Source of the DNA: Catenulispora yoronensis
GTDB taxonomy: Bacteria; Actinomycetota; Actinomycetes; Streptomycetales; Catenulisporaceae
Direction of reading: 5' to 3'
NCBI RefSeq assembly: GCF_039531695.1
Contig: NZ_BAAAQN010000027.1
Coordinates: 69,620-133,619 of the forward strand
DNA: 64,000 nt
Shown here: positions 34,868-43,976 of the stretch, one piece after another
How positions within the stretch are numbered: position 1 is the first letter of the stretch
Layout: the number at the start of each line of letters is the position of its first letter
Translations under genes and position numbers: made by a program
Notes under the pieces: generated by a model
Seen by the model: only the letters and a program-made list of their open reading frames with translations
What the model was told of the DNA's origin: nothing
The model's database searches: none

Positions 34868-35194
34868 ATGACCCTAGACGCCGCGGCCGCGATCGGCGAC
34901 GCTGACCAGCAGGAAACCATGCGGGGGCAGGCCGAATGCCACCTCGGTGTTCGGTTCACTTGGGACGTGACCGGCGGGCATCACCACCCCCGCTACACGT
35001 ACGCCTGTGTGCAGGACATCGAGAGGGCCGTGGCAGCGGCGGTCCGGGCGGCGGAGAATGCGCCGCTCAAGGCCATCACTCTCACCGGCGTGGATGTGTC
35101 CCCGTCATCAGGGCGGTTCCATTCGTGGGAGCCGCTGATGATCGAGTACTCCGAGGATCGCTCGTCCGGATGGTTGTCCGGGGCGTGCTCATGA
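34868..35194 (+). CDS. Hypothetical small protein downstream of WhiJ-like regulator
   Basis: This 108-aa protein starts at ATG after GGGGA. ECHLGVRFTWDVTGGHHHPR and YTYACVQDIERAVAAAVRAAE suggest a small alpha/beta domain. No family is recognised. Its promoter carries the same repeats as the first gene of the cluster, so it is probably co-regulated. The 3' end overlaps the convergent FUSC gene by 6 nt. Confidence 0.6.
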   Translation: MTLDAAAAIGDADQQETMRGQAECHLGVRFTWDVTGGHHHPRYTYACVQDIERAVAAAVRAAENAPLKAITLTGVDVSPSSGRFHSWEPLMIEYSEDRSSGWLSGACS

Positions 35195-36256
35195 CCCCGG
35201 CCGCCGCCCCCGCCCCACCCGCCACGGCAAATACCCCACCCCCAGCCCGATCGCGCACCCCAGCAGTGTGTCCAGCACCCGCTCCCGCAGCACCGCCCAC
35301 GACATGTCCTGGCCGAGCTCGTTCAGCATCGTGATCAGGGGTGTCATCACCGCCGCGTACGCCGTGTAGTTCGCGGCCTTCAGCCACGGGCGTACCGCGC
35401 CGATCGCGCCTATCAACGCGACCATGCCCCAGGTCGGCAGTACTCCCAGCAGCAGGCCGCCGATCAGTACGCCGATCGTGGTGCCGAGTCCGCGTTCGGC
35501 TGCTCGCATCGGTGCGGCGGCCTCGTCGCGCAGCACCACCAGTGACACGGTCAGTGCGATCCAGTACGTGTGTTCCCCGGGCCGGAAGTGCGCCACTACC
35601 TCGGCCACCGCCATCGCCGACCCCAGTCGGACCGGGAATTGCCAGCCCGGCCATGTGCGGAGTCCGGCTCGCCAGGTCGCCACGTTGCGTCGGAACGGCC
35701 ACGCGAGTCCCGGCGGTCCCTCCAGGCCGGTGCGCCAAAGGGGTGACAATGCGCGGCTGGCGGCGTAGCTGCCCAGGGTCAGCACCGCGGTGGTCAGCAT
35801 GCCCAGTGCGATGAACAGGAGGATGTGGCCCGGGGTGTCCGGGCCGGTGCCGAGGTGGGCGCCGATCACTGTGAACACCGTCGCGTTGGCGGCGATCCGT
35901 GCCTCCAGTGTTCCCATGCCGCCGAGCAGTGCGGCGGTGGACGCTACCGCCACGATCCACACTCCGGCCCAGGCTGCGGACGCGCCGATCACCGCGCCGA
36001 GCCACACCGTCAGGGCGCCAGCCGTTGCCGAGGCGGCGATGTCGGTCAGGCGGGCTCGCCAGCCGCCTTCGTGGCCGGCCGCGCTGAGCAGGAGGGCGCC
36101 CATCGTGGCGGTCAGGCCGTCGGCGAGGTGGTGGGTGAGCGCGCCCACGGCGACCGGCAGCGCCAGTGCCACGCCGGACAGCACCAGCCGGGTGACGTCG
36201 ATCTCGATCCGCTGGAAGCGCAGCAAGCGGCCCGCATGCTCCCTCACCTCCGCCAT
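35189..36256 (-). CDS. FUSC/aromatic-acid-exporter-like membrane protein
   Basis: This 355-aa integral membrane protein has about ten hydrophobic segments in two halves. The second half carries the FUSC pattern YWIALTVSLVVLRDEAAAPM, RAAERGLGTTIGVLIGGLLL and ERVLDTLLGCAIGLGVGYLP. Such proteins (p-hydroxybenzoate efflux/YccS type) export aromatic acids or related compounds. I chose ATG 36256; the frame runs back to 36448, but that part reads as Trp/Arg/Gly-rich non-protein sequence. Substrate unknown. Confidence 0.75.
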   Translation of the reverse strand: MAEVREHAGRLLRFQRIEIDVTRLVLSGVALALPVAVGALTHHLADGLTATMGALLLSAAGHEGGWRARLTDIAASATAGALTVWLGAVIGASAAWAGVWIVAVASTAALLGGMGTLEARIAANATVFTVIGAHLGTGPDTPGHILLFIALGMLTTAVLTLGSYAASRALSPLWRTGLEGPPGLAWPFRRNVATWRAGLRTWPGWQFPVRLGSAMAVAEVVAHFRPGEHTYWIALTVSLVVLRDEAAAPMRAAERGLGTTIGVLIGGLLLGVLPTWGMVALIGAIGAVRPWLKAANYTAYAAVMTPLITMLNELGQDMSWAVLRERVLDTLLGCAIGLGVGYLPWRVGRGRRPGS

Positions 36257-36428
36257 TGGACGACGCGCCGCCCTGCCTCGCAACCACCGGCTGCCCCGAC
36301 GCCGCGCCGACCCGCCTCGCAACCACCAACACCCCCCCGCGTTCACACCGCCCCCACCCCCACCCCACCCCCACCAGCTACACTCACGCCGACCGGACAA
36401 AGATCCGATGAATCCAAGGAGCATCGCC

Positions 36429-36743
36429 ATGCGGGTCGCCATCCACACCCGCCTGAAGCCCGAGGGCGTAGCAGGCTACGAACAGGCGCACGACCACATC
36501 CCGCCCGCGATCCCGGAGCTGCTCCGGGCCGGCGGCTGCACCGGCTGGACCATCTGGCGCAACGGCGTCGACCTGTTCCACCTCGTCGAGTGCGAGGACT
36601 GGGAGGCGCTCACCGCGTTCCTGGCCGACCAGGAGGCGGACCACGCCTGGCAGGCCCAGGTCGGCGTCTTCCGGGACTTCACCCTGCTCGGCGGCGACAC
36701 TCCGCTGCCGGTGATCTTCGAGCTGCCGGCGGCGGGGGCCTGA
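36429..36743 (+). CDS. L-rhamnose mutarotase-like protein (DUF718)
   Basis: This 104-aa protein starts at ATG after AAGGAG. MRVAIHTRLKPEGVAGYEQA, then HDHIPPAIPELLRAGGCTGW and HLVECEDWEALTAFL fit the DUF718 L-rhamnose mutarotase family, which interconverts sugar anomers. The lactonase-like gene starts 3 nt downstream, so the two form a small sugar-catabolism operon, probably for L-fucose or L-rhamnose. Confidence 0.85.
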   Translation: MRVAIHTRLKPEGVAGYEQAHDHIPPAIPELLRAGGCTGWTIWRNGVDLFHLVECEDWEALTAFLADQEADHAWQAQVGVFRDFTLLGGDTPLPVIFELPAAGA

Positions 36744-36746
36744 CCG

Positions 36747-37586
36747 ATGCGGATCATCGACGCGCACCACCACCTGTGGGATCTCGGTGTCCGCGACCAG
36801 GCCTGGACCGTCGGGCTGCCGGCCCTGCGCCGCAGCTTCCACCTCGCGGACCTCGAACCGCTGGTCGCCGCCGCCGGGGTCGCCGCCACCGTCCTGGTGC
36901 AGACCATCCATGCGGCCGAGGAGACGCCGGAGATGCTGGCGCTCGCCGAGACATCCGATCTGATCGCCGGGGTGGTGGGCTGGACCGATATCGCCGCGCC
37001 CGACTTCGCCGACCGTCTCGCCGCGCTGCGGGCCGGGCCCGGCGGCCGGTGGCTGGTCGGGCTCCGGCATCAGGTGCAGGATCTGCCGGACGGTGGCTGG
37101 CTCACCGCTCCCGCCACGCTGCGCGGCCTGCGTCACCTGGCGGCCGCCGGGCTCGCCTTCGACCTGATCGTGCGTGCCGACCAGCTCCCGGCCTGCGCCG
37201 CGGCGGCCCGGGCGGTGCCGGAGCTGCGCTTCGTCCTGGACCACCTCGGCAAGCCGGCGATCGCCGCCGGCGAGCTGTCCCCCTGGGCGGACGACGTGCG
37301 GACCCTGGCGGCGTCGCCCAACGTCGCCTGCAAGCTGTCCGGCATGGTCACCGAGGCCGACCTCGACCGGTGGACCGTCGCGGAACTGCGTCCCTACGCC
37401 GACGTCGTGCTGGAGGCCTTCGGTCCGGAGCGGGTGATGTTCGGCAGCGACTGGCCGGTGAGCAACCTGGCGGCGGACTACGCCCGTGTGCTGGAGGCCG
37501 CGCGGGAACTCACGGCCCACTTCACAGCCTCCGAACGCCAGTCCATATTTGAGGGAACCGCGACAGGGGTCTACGACATCCAATAG
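36747..37586 (+). CDS. Amidohydrolase family protein, L-fuconolactonase-like
   Basis: This 279-aa TIM-barrel hydrolase has MRIIDAHHHLWD at the start (metal-binding His), FVLDHLGKPAI in the middle and VMFGSDWPVSNL near the end (catalytic Asp). This is the pattern of 2-pyrone-4,6-dicarboxylate and L-fuconolactone hydrolases. The preceding mutarotase gene favours a sugar lactone (L-fucono-1,5-lactone) as substrate. The later fucose-pathway genes (dehydrogenase, dehydratase, aldolase) are not in the window. Confidence 0.85.
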   Translation: MRIIDAHHHLWDLGVRDQAWTVGLPALRRSFHLADLEPLVAAAGVAATVLVQTIHAAEETPEMLALAETSDLIAGVVGWTDIAAPDFADRLAALRAGPGGRWLVGLRHQVQDLPDGGWLTAPATLRGLRHLAAAGLAFDLIVRADQLPACAAAARAVPELRFVLDHLGKPAIAAGELSPWADDVRTLAASPNVACKLSGMVTEADLDRWTVAELRPYADVVLEAFGPERVMFGSDWPVSNLAADYARVLEAARELTAHFTASERQSIFEGTATGVYDIQ

Positions 37587-37617
37587 CGTGTCACATCCGT
37601 CGACCACGGGGGGTTCG

Positions 37618-38577
37618 TTGATCGAGGAAGCAGAGCTCGCCGAGCCGCGGGCCGAGGCCGGGATCGTCGTCGAGGACGTGACCCGGAGCTTCGGCGAGGT
37701 CTGGGCCGTCCGCGGCATGAGCCTGGTCGTGCCCTACGGCCGGGTCACCGCGCTGGTCGGTCCGAACGGCGCCGGCAAGACCACTCTCATGCTGATGCTG
37801 GCCACCCTCCTGGCCCCGACCGCCGGCCGCATCCGCATCGCCGGCGTCGACCCGGCGGCCGACCCGGTCGCGGTCCGCCGGGTCACCGGCTGGATGCCCG
37901 ACACGCTGGGGATGTACGACCAGCTCAAGGTCCACGAGTACCTCGCGTTCTTCGCCGACGCGCACCGGCTCTCCAAGGCCGAGCGGGCCCAGGCGGTGCC
38001 GGCGCTGCTGGCCACCGTCCGGCTGGACGAGTTCGCCCTGGCCCCGGTCCACGTGCTGTCCCGGGGCCAGAAGCAGCGCCTCGCGCTGGCCCGGGCCCTG
38101 ATCCACAAGCCGCGCGTGCTCCTGCTCGACGAGCCCGCCTCCGGCCTGGACCCGCGCTCCCGGATCGAGCTGCGCGATCTGCTGCGCCGCCTGGCCGCCG
38201 ACGGCGTCGCGATCCTGGTCTCCAGCCACATCCTGTCCGAGCTCGCCGAGATGGCCGACCGTGCCGTCTTCGTCTCCGCCGGCCAGGTGGTTGCCTCCCG
38301 CGAGATGTCCGATCTGGCCGCCATCGGCTCCGACCAGCGGGTGCCGTGGCGCATCCGGGCCCGGGACCCGGAGGCCCTCGAAGCCGTGCTCACCGGGCGC
38401 GGCCTGGCCGGCACCGCCTCCCCGGCCGGCTTCGAACTGCCCCCGATGACCGAGGACCAGGCCTCCGACCTGCTGGCCGAGGCGGTCGGCGCCGGAGTCC
38501 GGATCCTCGCCTTCGGCCCGACCGGCACCCCGCTGGAGTCCGCCTACCTGGCCCTGACCGAGGAGGGCCGGCGATGA
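37618..38577 (+). CDS. ABC transporter ATP-binding protein
   Basis: This 319-aa ATPase has Walker A GPNGAGKT, signature LSRGQKQRLALARAL, Walker B VLLLDEPASGLDP and switch H in SSHILSEL. It belongs to the CcmA/export-type ATPase group that pairs with ABC-2 permeases. The signature reads LSRGQ rather than LSGGQ, common in this group. I favour the TTG at 37618, preceded by a G-run; a GTG at 37588 just after the previous stop is the alternative. Its stop overlaps the permease start (ATGA). Confidence 0.85.
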   Translation: MIEEAELAEPRAEAGIVVEDVTRSFGEVWAVRGMSLVVPYGRVTALVGPNGAGKTTLMLMLATLLAPTAGRIRIAGVDPAADPVAVRRVTGWMPDTLGMYDQLKVHEYLAFFADAHRLSKAERAQAVPALLATVRLDEFALAPVHVLSRGQKQRLALARALIHKPRVLLLDEPASGLDPRSRIELRDLLRRLAADGVAILVSSHILSELAEMADRAVFVSAGQVVASREMSDLAAIGSDQRVPWRIRARDPEALEAVLTGRGLAGTASPAGFELPPMTEDQASDLLAEAVGAGVRILAFGPTGTPLESAYLALTEEGRR

Positions 38578-39659
38578 GCACCTCTGTGCACGCCGTCCGC
38601 CTCGTCGCGGCCCACGAGTTCCGCATGCGCCTGCGCACCGGCCGCTGGAAGTGGCTCCTCGGCGGCTTCACCGCCGTGATGCTGGCCTTCACCTGGTTCC
38701 TGGCGACGTCGCTGAACGCGAGCCGGGACAGCTACTACAACGGCGAGACGATGGTCCACGACACCACCTCCATCGGCCCGCAGATGTTCGGCATCCTGAT
38801 GCTGTTCGTCCTGGGCCTGATGCTGATCATCAGCCCGACGCTGACGTCCCAGTCGATCAACGGCGACCGCGAGCGCGGCACCCTGGCCACCCTCCAGGTG
38901 ACCCTGCTGTCCCCGACCGACATCGCCATCGGCAAACTCCTGGCCGGCTGGTCGGTCGGCCTGGTCGCCCTGGCGCTGTCGGTGCCCTTCGTGCTGTTCT
39001 CCGTGGCCCAGGGCGGCGTCGGATTCCTCAGCGCGGTGGCGACGCTGACCGTGGTGGCGCTGCTGATCGGCGTGATCTGCGCGGTCGCCCAGGCGCTGTC
39101 CGCCCTGATGTCCCGCAGCATCAGCTCCGGCCTGCTGTCCTACCTGGCCACCGCGGCCCTGACCATCGGCACCCTGATCACCTACTTCCTGGCGCTGTCG
39201 GCCACGTCCGAGCAGAAGCCGATCCTCATCGGCAGCGACTACATGACCCAGGGTGTCGTCCGGCATCCGGAAGAGGTGTGGTGGCTGCTGTCCCCGAACC
39301 CGTTCGTGATCCTGGCCGACGCCGCGCCCGCGCTGCCTCCCCTGCGCGCCGACAACGGCGACGTCGTCCAGCGCTCCGACGATCCGCTGGGGAGCATCCG
39401 CCGCAGCGTGCGCGACGCCACCCTGCCCGACTCCTCGCTGCCGTGCGGCGGCACCGTCTATTCCTCCTCCGACCAGCCGATCGGCGACCGGCTGACGCCC
39501 ACGATCCCGCAATGCCCGGCCCATCCCGCCGACCCGTCCCCGGTGTGGCCCTGGGGCCTCGGCTTCGACCTGCTGCTGGGCGCCTTCGCCGTGACCGTGA
39601 CGATCCGCAGACTCCGCACACCGGCCACCCGCCTGGGACGTGGGGTGCGCGTCGCTTAG
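38574..39659 (+). CDS. ABC-2 type transporter permease
   Basis: This 361-aa membrane protein has about six hydrophobic segments. It starts with HEFRMRLRTGRWKWLLGGF and includes DRERGTLATLQVTLLSPTDI, the conserved cytoplasmic loop of ABC-2 permeases that touches the ATPase. An extracellular region of about 75 residues with two Cys (near residues 290 and 310) lies before the last segment. It partners with the preceding ATPase to export an unknown compound. Confidence 0.85.
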   Translation: MSTSVHAVRLVAAHEFRMRLRTGRWKWLLGGFTAVMLAFTWFLATSLNASRDSYYNGETMVHDTTSIGPQMFGILMLFVLGLMLIISPTLTSQSINGDRERGTLATLQVTLLSPTDIAIGKLLAGWSVGLVALALSVPFVLFSVAQGGVGFLSAVATLTVVALLIGVICAVAQALSALMSRSISSGLLSYLATAALTIGTLITYFLALSATSEQKPILIGSDYMTQGVVRHPEEVWWLLSPNPFVILADAAPALPPLRADNGDVVQRSDDPLGSIRRSVRDATLPDSSLPCGGTVYSSSDQPIGDRLTPTIPQCPAHPADPSPVWPWGLGFDLLLGAFAVTVTIRRLRTPATRLGRGVRVA

Positions 39660-39680
39660 CCCGGGAACCGATCGTCTAGC

Positions 39681-40463
39681 GTGGAGCGCGTGACTGAGCG
39701 CTGGGAGACGATCGACGCGATCAACGAGGTCCGCACCGCCATGGAGGCGGCCCTCGGCTGGGAGCGCCCCGCCGTGTGGGGGCTGCTGACGCCGGACGGC
39801 GCGGTGGTCCGCACCAACGTGCGCGGGGCCTACCTGCCGGGCGTGGTGCTGGCGGACGGGGTCGGGCATCGAGGCGGCAGCAAGGCCTACCCGTTGAGCG
39901 CGGAGCAGATCAGCCGGGCCATCGCCCGGGTGGAGCCGGCGGAAGCCTGCACCGACGTCGAGCACCCGAACATCGCCGCGCTGCGTCTGATCGGCGACAG
40001 CGCGGTGGTGGCGTTCGTGTCCGAGGCCGACTACCTGGCCGATTTCGAGGACGCGCATCTCGCGGCGTTGGTCGCGGATCTGCGCCGGGGCCGCCAGGAG
40101 AACGCGGACGGGACGACCACGCTGTGGCGGCCGGTCGGGCCGGACGAACTGAGCCTGCTGCGCGACGCCGGTTTCCAGGCCTGGCCGCCGCGCCTGCCGG
40201 AGCAGCCGATCTTCTATCCGGTGCTCAACGAGGAGTACGCGACCACGATCGCCCGCGACTGGAACACGACCGCGTCCGGCACCGGATCCGTGACCCGGTT
40301 CCGGGTCGCGACGGCGACCGCGCGCCGGTACCCGACGCAGTCCGCAGGCGGGGCCGCGCACTTGGAGTTGTGGGTTCCGGCGGAGGAGCTGGACGCTTTC
40401 AACGCCGCGATCGTCGGCGAGATCGAGGTCGTGGCGGAGTATTCGGCCGACCAGCCGTCGTAG
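39681..40463 (+). CDS. Hypothetical protein with C-terminal YPVLNEEYA motif
   Basis: This 260-aa soluble protein starts at GTG 39681 or the GTG at 39690. The N-terminal half (about 1-150) shows no clear family. The C-terminal part has GPDELSLLRDAGFQAWPPRL and PEQPIFYPVLNEEYATTIAR, followed by a beta-rich end. I have seen similar tails in uncharacterised actinobacterial proteins, but no function is known to me. It converges on the VOC gene with a single-nucleotide gap. Confidence 0.65.
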   Translation: MERVTERWETIDAINEVRTAMEAALGWERPAVWGLLTPDGAVVRTNVRGAYLPGVVLADGVGHRGGSKAYPLSAEQISRAIARVEPAEACTDVEHPNIAALRLIGDSAVVAFVSEADYLADFEDAHLAALVADLRRGRQENADGTTTLWRPVGPDELSLLRDAGFQAWPPRLPEQPIFYPVLNEEYATTIARDWNTTASGTGSVTRFRVATATARRYPTQSAGGAAHLELWVPAEELDAFNAAIVGEIEVVAEYSADQPS

Positions 40464-40464
40464 C

Positions 40465-41235
40465 TCAGGAAGCCGCCGGTTCCCCGACGATCCTCTCGCC
40501 GCGTGAGCGCAGAACGCAGAACTCATTTCCCGCCGGATCGGCGAGCACAGCCCACGACACGTCGCCCTGCCCCAGGTCGACGTCCGTGGCGCCCAGGCCG
40601 CGCAGCCGGTCCACCTCCGTGCCCTGATCGTCTCCGGCGTAGGGCATCACATCGAGGTGGATCCGGCCCCGGCGGAGCTCCTCCCCGTCCCGGCGTCGGA
40701 ATTCCAGGTACGGCCCGACGCCCTGCCCGGACCGGAACCGTGCCAGGTCGTCGCTTACCTCGTGCAGCGTCCAGTCCATGGCCGCGTCCCAGAACTCTGC
40801 CAGCGCGCGCGGGTCCTCGCATTCGACGACCACCGCGCCGATCGGTCCGGTGTCCTGGTACAGCGACCGCGGCCCCAGCACGGAGAACACATTGCCTTCG
40901 GGATCAGCCAGCGCCACGTCTCCCGGATGCGCCCGTCCCGTGTCGACAGCCCTGGCCCCGAGCTCGGTGAGCCGCGCGACCAGCTTCTCCTGCTCTGTCG
41001 CGGACGCCGTGGCGAGCTCAAGACGCACGCGATAGTCGACAGTCTCCGGGTCCGGAACCCGCACCAGGTCGATGCAGACGGCACTCGGATCCGGCCACGT
41101 GAAGTTCTCGGGCACGAGGTTGGTCACCCCGGGCTCCTCGCTGTCGAGGCTCCACCCGAGCGCGTCGGCCCAGAACCGGCCGAGGGCCGCGTCGTCTCCG
41201 GCCTTGATGTTCACCTGAACGAGTCGTAGTGCCAC
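40465..41235 (-). CDS. VOC-superfamily protein with two glyoxalase-like domains
   Basis: This 256-aa protein has two tandem vicinal-oxygen-chelate domains (about 1-122 and 128-250). Each ends with DPEGNVFSVL or DPAGNEFCVL, the recurrent VOC strand that carries the metal-ligand Glu. FWADALGWSL and FWDAAMDWTL mark the matching helices. The family includes glyoxalases, dioxygenases and drug-binding proteins. The substrate cannot be predicted. GTG start. It lies 9 nt after the SpoU gene and is probably cotranscribed with it. Confidence 0.85.
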   Translation of the reverse strand: MALRLVQVNIKAGDDAALGRFWADALGWSLDSEEPGVTNLVPENFTWPDPSAVCIDLVRVPDPETVDYRVRLELATASATEQEKLVARLTELGARAVDTGRAHPGDVALADPEGNVFSVLGPRSLYQDTGPIGAVVVECEDPRALAEFWDAAMDWTLHEVSDDLARFRSGQGVGPYLEFRRRDGEELRRGRIHLDVMPYAGDDQGTEVDRLRGLGATDVDLGQGDVSWAVLADPAGNEFCVLRSRGERIVGEPAAS

Positions 41236-41244
41236 GCCGCGATC

Positions 41245-42114
41245 CTAAAACGCCGACTTGCCGCCGCGCCTCTGGCGCGCCGCCTCGTACAGCACGACCG
41301 TCCCCGCGTTCGCGGCGTTCAGGGAGCTGGCGATCCCGCCCATGGGGATGCTCAGCACCCGGTCGCACGCGTCGCGCCACGCCGTGCTCATCCCCACCGT
41401 CTCGTTGCCGACCACGATCAGCGTCGGCGCGCAGAAGTCGTAGTCCTCGATGTCGGTGTCGCCGTCCTCGTCGGTCCCGACGATGGTCACCTGGATTCCG
41501 GCCTCGGTCGCTGCCCCAGCACCAGCCTCAGCCCCAGCCCCGGCCCCCGCCAGCCAGTCCACCACCTCCCGCTGCGACTGCGTCCGGACCGTCGGCACGC
41601 CGAACAGCGAACCCGTGCTCGCCCGCACCGCGCGCGGGTCGTACACATCCGCGGCGTGCCCGGTGACGACGACCCCGTGCGCCCCGAAGGCGTCGGCCGA
41701 GCGAATCAGGGTGCCGACGTTCCCGGGCTGCGACGGCCGGTCGAAGGCCACGCCGAGGAAGTCGGCCTTGATCGGGATCCGTGCGAGGTCGTCCGCCGGC
41801 ATCTCCACCACCGCCACGATCTCCGGCGCCGCCTCCACCTCCTTCTCGCCGAGCTCGGCGATCAGCTCGCCGGGCAGCGCGACGATCTCCGCGTCCGTCA
41901 CCCGCAGCAGGTCCTCGGCCCACCGGGACAGCCGCCGATCGCCGTCCACCAGCAGCTCGCGCACCGGCCAGCCCTGCTCGACCGCCAGCGTGATGGGCCG
42001 CACGCCCTGGACCACGAACAGGCCGGCCCGCTGCCGCTTCGTCCGATTGCCCAGCAGCGTCTGCCACTGTTGAAAACGTGCGTTCCGCGAACCGACCCGC
42101 TGCCATCCGTGCAT
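41245..42114 (-). CDS. SpoU/TrmH family RNA methyltransferase
   Basis: This 289-aa enzyme methylates a ribose 2'-OH in tRNA or rRNA. The three SpoU motifs are clear: PGNVGTLIRSADAFG, LIVVGNETVGMS and IPMGGIASSLNAANAGTVVL. The latter two form the SAM-binding knot. Substrate-binding N-terminal domain about 1-115. An unusual Ala/Gly insert (GAGAGAEAGAGAATEAG) lies near 189-205, ahead of the second motif. ATG start. It is divergent from the SAM methyltransferase with 17 nt between starts. Exact target nucleotide unknown. Confidence 0.88.
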   Translation of the reverse strand: MHGWQRVGSRNARFQQWQTLLGNRTKRQRAGLFVVQGVRPITLAVEQGWPVRELLVDGDRRLSRWAEDLLRVTDAEIVALPGELIAELGEKEVEAAPEIVAVVEMPADDLARIPIKADFLGVAFDRPSQPGNVGTLIRSADAFGAHGVVVTGHAADVYDPRAVRASTGSLFGVPTVRTQSQREVVDWLAGAGAGAEAGAGAATEAGIQVTIVGTDEDGDTDIEDYDFCAPTLIVVGNETVGMSTAWRDACDRVLSIPMGGIASSLNAANAGTVVLYEAARQRRGGKSAF

Positions 42115-42131
42115 CCGGCTAGGCTACCCGC

Positions 42132-43013
42132 GTGTCCACGCCCGAAGACCCATCGACATCGACGGACGTTCCTTCGCCCGCGTCACCCACGACTCCGCCG
42201 CCGCTGACCTTCGACGAGGCCGAGCGCATCCTGTGGGCCGACGCCGGCCCCTCCTACGAGGCCGTCTACGCCGGCCTTTGCGCCCGCACGGTTCCCGACC
42301 TCCTCGACGCGGTGGCCGCCACCACCGGCACCACCTTGCTGGACGTCGGGACCGGCACCGGCAACACCGCCCGCGCCGCGGTCGCCCGCGGTGCCCAAGT
42401 CACCGCGATCGACGCCGAGCCGACGATGCTCGACCTCGCGCGCTCCAAGGTCCCCGAGGCGGACTTCCAGCTGGCGATCGTCCCCGACCTCCCGTTCGAG
42501 CCCGGGACGTTCGACGCCGTCGTCGGCAACTTCGTGCTCAACCACTTCGGCCGGCCGCGCGAAGCCCTGGCCGCGCTGCTCGCGGTGACCAAGCCCGAGG
42601 GCCGGGTGGCGCTCACGCTGTGGCCGGGGGAGCGCTCCGCCGGGCGCGCCGTCTTCCCCCGCGCGATGGAGGCGACGCCGGGCTGGGTGCATTGGGACCT
42701 GCCGAAGCTTCCCGAAGCCGACGACTACCCGCGCACCGAGGAAGGGCTCGCCGAGCTGTTCCGCGAGGCCGGCCTGGAGAACGTGTCGACGACCGTCATC
42801 GATTGGGAGCACCACACCACCGCCGACGAGTGGTGGATCTCGGTCGGCTCCGGCGTCGCCGGCTCCGGACGGGCCTACCTGATGCAGGAGCCTGAGGTGC
42901 GTGCGGCGTTCCACCAGAACTATCTGCGGGTCGCCGCTGAGATGAGCGACGAGGACGGCACCATGCGGCTGCCCTACCGGGCTTTGCTCGCCGTCGGGAC
43001 AGTCAAGAGCTGA
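42132..43013 (+). CDS. Class I SAM-dependent methyltransferase
   Basis: This 293-aa protein has motif I TLLDVGTGTGNTARAA, VTAIDAEPTMLDLARSK (motif II, acidic ribose ligand) and FDAVVGNFVLNHFGRPREAL (motif post-II/III). It is a small-molecule methyltransferase of the Methyltransf_11/25 type. Its acceptor is unknown. GTG start. The N-terminal 20 residues are Ser/Thr/Pro-rich. A terminator follows. Confidence 0.85.
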   Translation: MSTPEDPSTSTDVPSPASPTTPPPLTFDEAERILWADAGPSYEAVYAGLCARTVPDLLDAVAATTGTTLLDVGTGTGNTARAAVARGAQVTAIDAEPTMLDLARSKVPEADFQLAIVPDLPFEPGTFDAVVGNFVLNHFGRPREALAALLAVTKPEGRVALTLWPGERSAGRAVFPRAMEATPGWVHWDLPKLPEADDYPRTEEGLAELFREAGLENVSTTVIDWEHHTTADEWWISVGSGVAGSGRAYLMQEPEVRAAFHQNYLRVAAEMSDEDGTMRLPYRALLAVGTVKS

Positions 43014-43022
43014 AAGGCCGGA

Positions 43023-43055
43023 GCCGCACCCTTATATAAAGATAGAGGGTGCGGC
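43023..43055. terminator. Terminator hairpin between convergent genes
   Basis: A 10-bp stem (43023-43032 with 43046-43055) closes an AT-rich 13-nt loop after the methyltransferase gene and before the convergent oxidoreductase end. Confidence 0.7.
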
Positions 43056-43085
43056 CCGCCGCTGATCAGTGCCGATCAGCGCCAA

Positions 43086-43892
43086 TCAGTGCTTCTTGGC
43101 AAGATCGAGTGCTGCGACACCAAGATCAGCATCCTGATCCGCCGCGGATTCCAACGCCGCCCGCGCGGCCGCCATCACCGGCAGGTCCAGCAGTTCCCCG
43201 CCCAGCCGCAGATCCTTCACGGCCATCTCCACCGAGAAGTCCGCCGTCGTGGCGAACGCCCGCGCCACCAGCGGCGCCAACGGACTGGCCTCCAGCACGG
43301 CCCGCGGATCGGCGATCCCGAGCCGCTCCGCCAGGGCCACCGTCTCCCCGACCACGGCCACACCGGCGACGATCCCGTTGATCAGCACCAGTTTCCGCGC
43401 CGATCCGCTCCCCAGCTCCCCGCACTCGGTGACGCCGCCGAACCGGGCCAGCAGCTCCGACGCCCGGGCCAGGTCCGGCGCCGAACCCCCGGCCAGCACG
43501 ATGAGCTCGCCGGTCTCGGCCCGGTCCACACTGCCCATCACCGGCGCGTCCACCAGGCCCACCGTCGCCGGAATCAGATCCCTGATCCGGCGCGTGGCGT
43601 CCGGCCCGACCGTCGACATCTCCACCAGCACCGCGTCGGCGCGCAGCGCGTCCGCGAACGCCTCGACCACCGCCTCGACCGCGGCCGGATCGGACAGCAT
43701 CGTGACCACGAACTCCGCGTCGGCGACCGCCTCGGCCGGCGTCCCGGCCGCCACCGCGCCGAGTTCGGCCAACGGCTCGGTCCGCGCCGCGGTCCGGTTC
43801 CACACCGTCACGTCGTATCCGGCGCGGACCAGCCGCGCCGCCATCGGGGCACCCATCGCCCCGAGCCCCAGGAAAGCAACCCGTGTCGTCAT
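43086..43892 (-). CDS. NAD(P)-dependent 3-hydroxyisobutyrate dehydrogenase-like enzyme
   Basis: This 268-aa Rossmann-fold protein starts with FLGLGAMGAPMAARL (GxGxMG). DAPVMGSVDRAETGELIVLA (substrate site) and GSGSARKLVLINGIVAG with the catalytic Lys follow. This is the beta-hydroxyacid dehydrogenase family. The overall length is slightly short (family about 290). The end of the gene falls in a run of three 10-nt repeats (43064-43093). Substrate unknown. Confidence 0.85.
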   Translation of the reverse strand: MTTRVAFLGLGAMGAPMAARLVRAGYDVTVWNRTAARTEPLAELGAVAAGTPAEAVADAEFVVTMLSDPAAVEAVVEAFADALRADAVLVEMSTVGPDATRRIRDLIPATVGLVDAPVMGSVDRAETGELIVLAGGSAPDLARASELLARFGGVTECGELGSGSARKLVLINGIVAGVAVVGETVALAERLGIADPRAVLEASPLAPLVARAFATTADFSVEMAVKDLRLGGELLDLPVMAAARAALESAADQDADLGVAALDLAKKH

Positions 43893-43976
43893 GGTCGCCA
43901 GCCTAGGTCAGGGCTCGGGGCGGTGCCTGGTCGTGCTGTGCCTGGTTGTGCGGTGCCGGGTAGTCCCGATACCTCC

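Noticed and set aside
43064..43093. Three 10-nt repeats (GATCAGTGCC-type) as a possible small CRISPR-like or operator array
   Set aside because: Only three degenerate copies without spacers, overlapping the end of a coding gene. Most likely chance or minor slippage.
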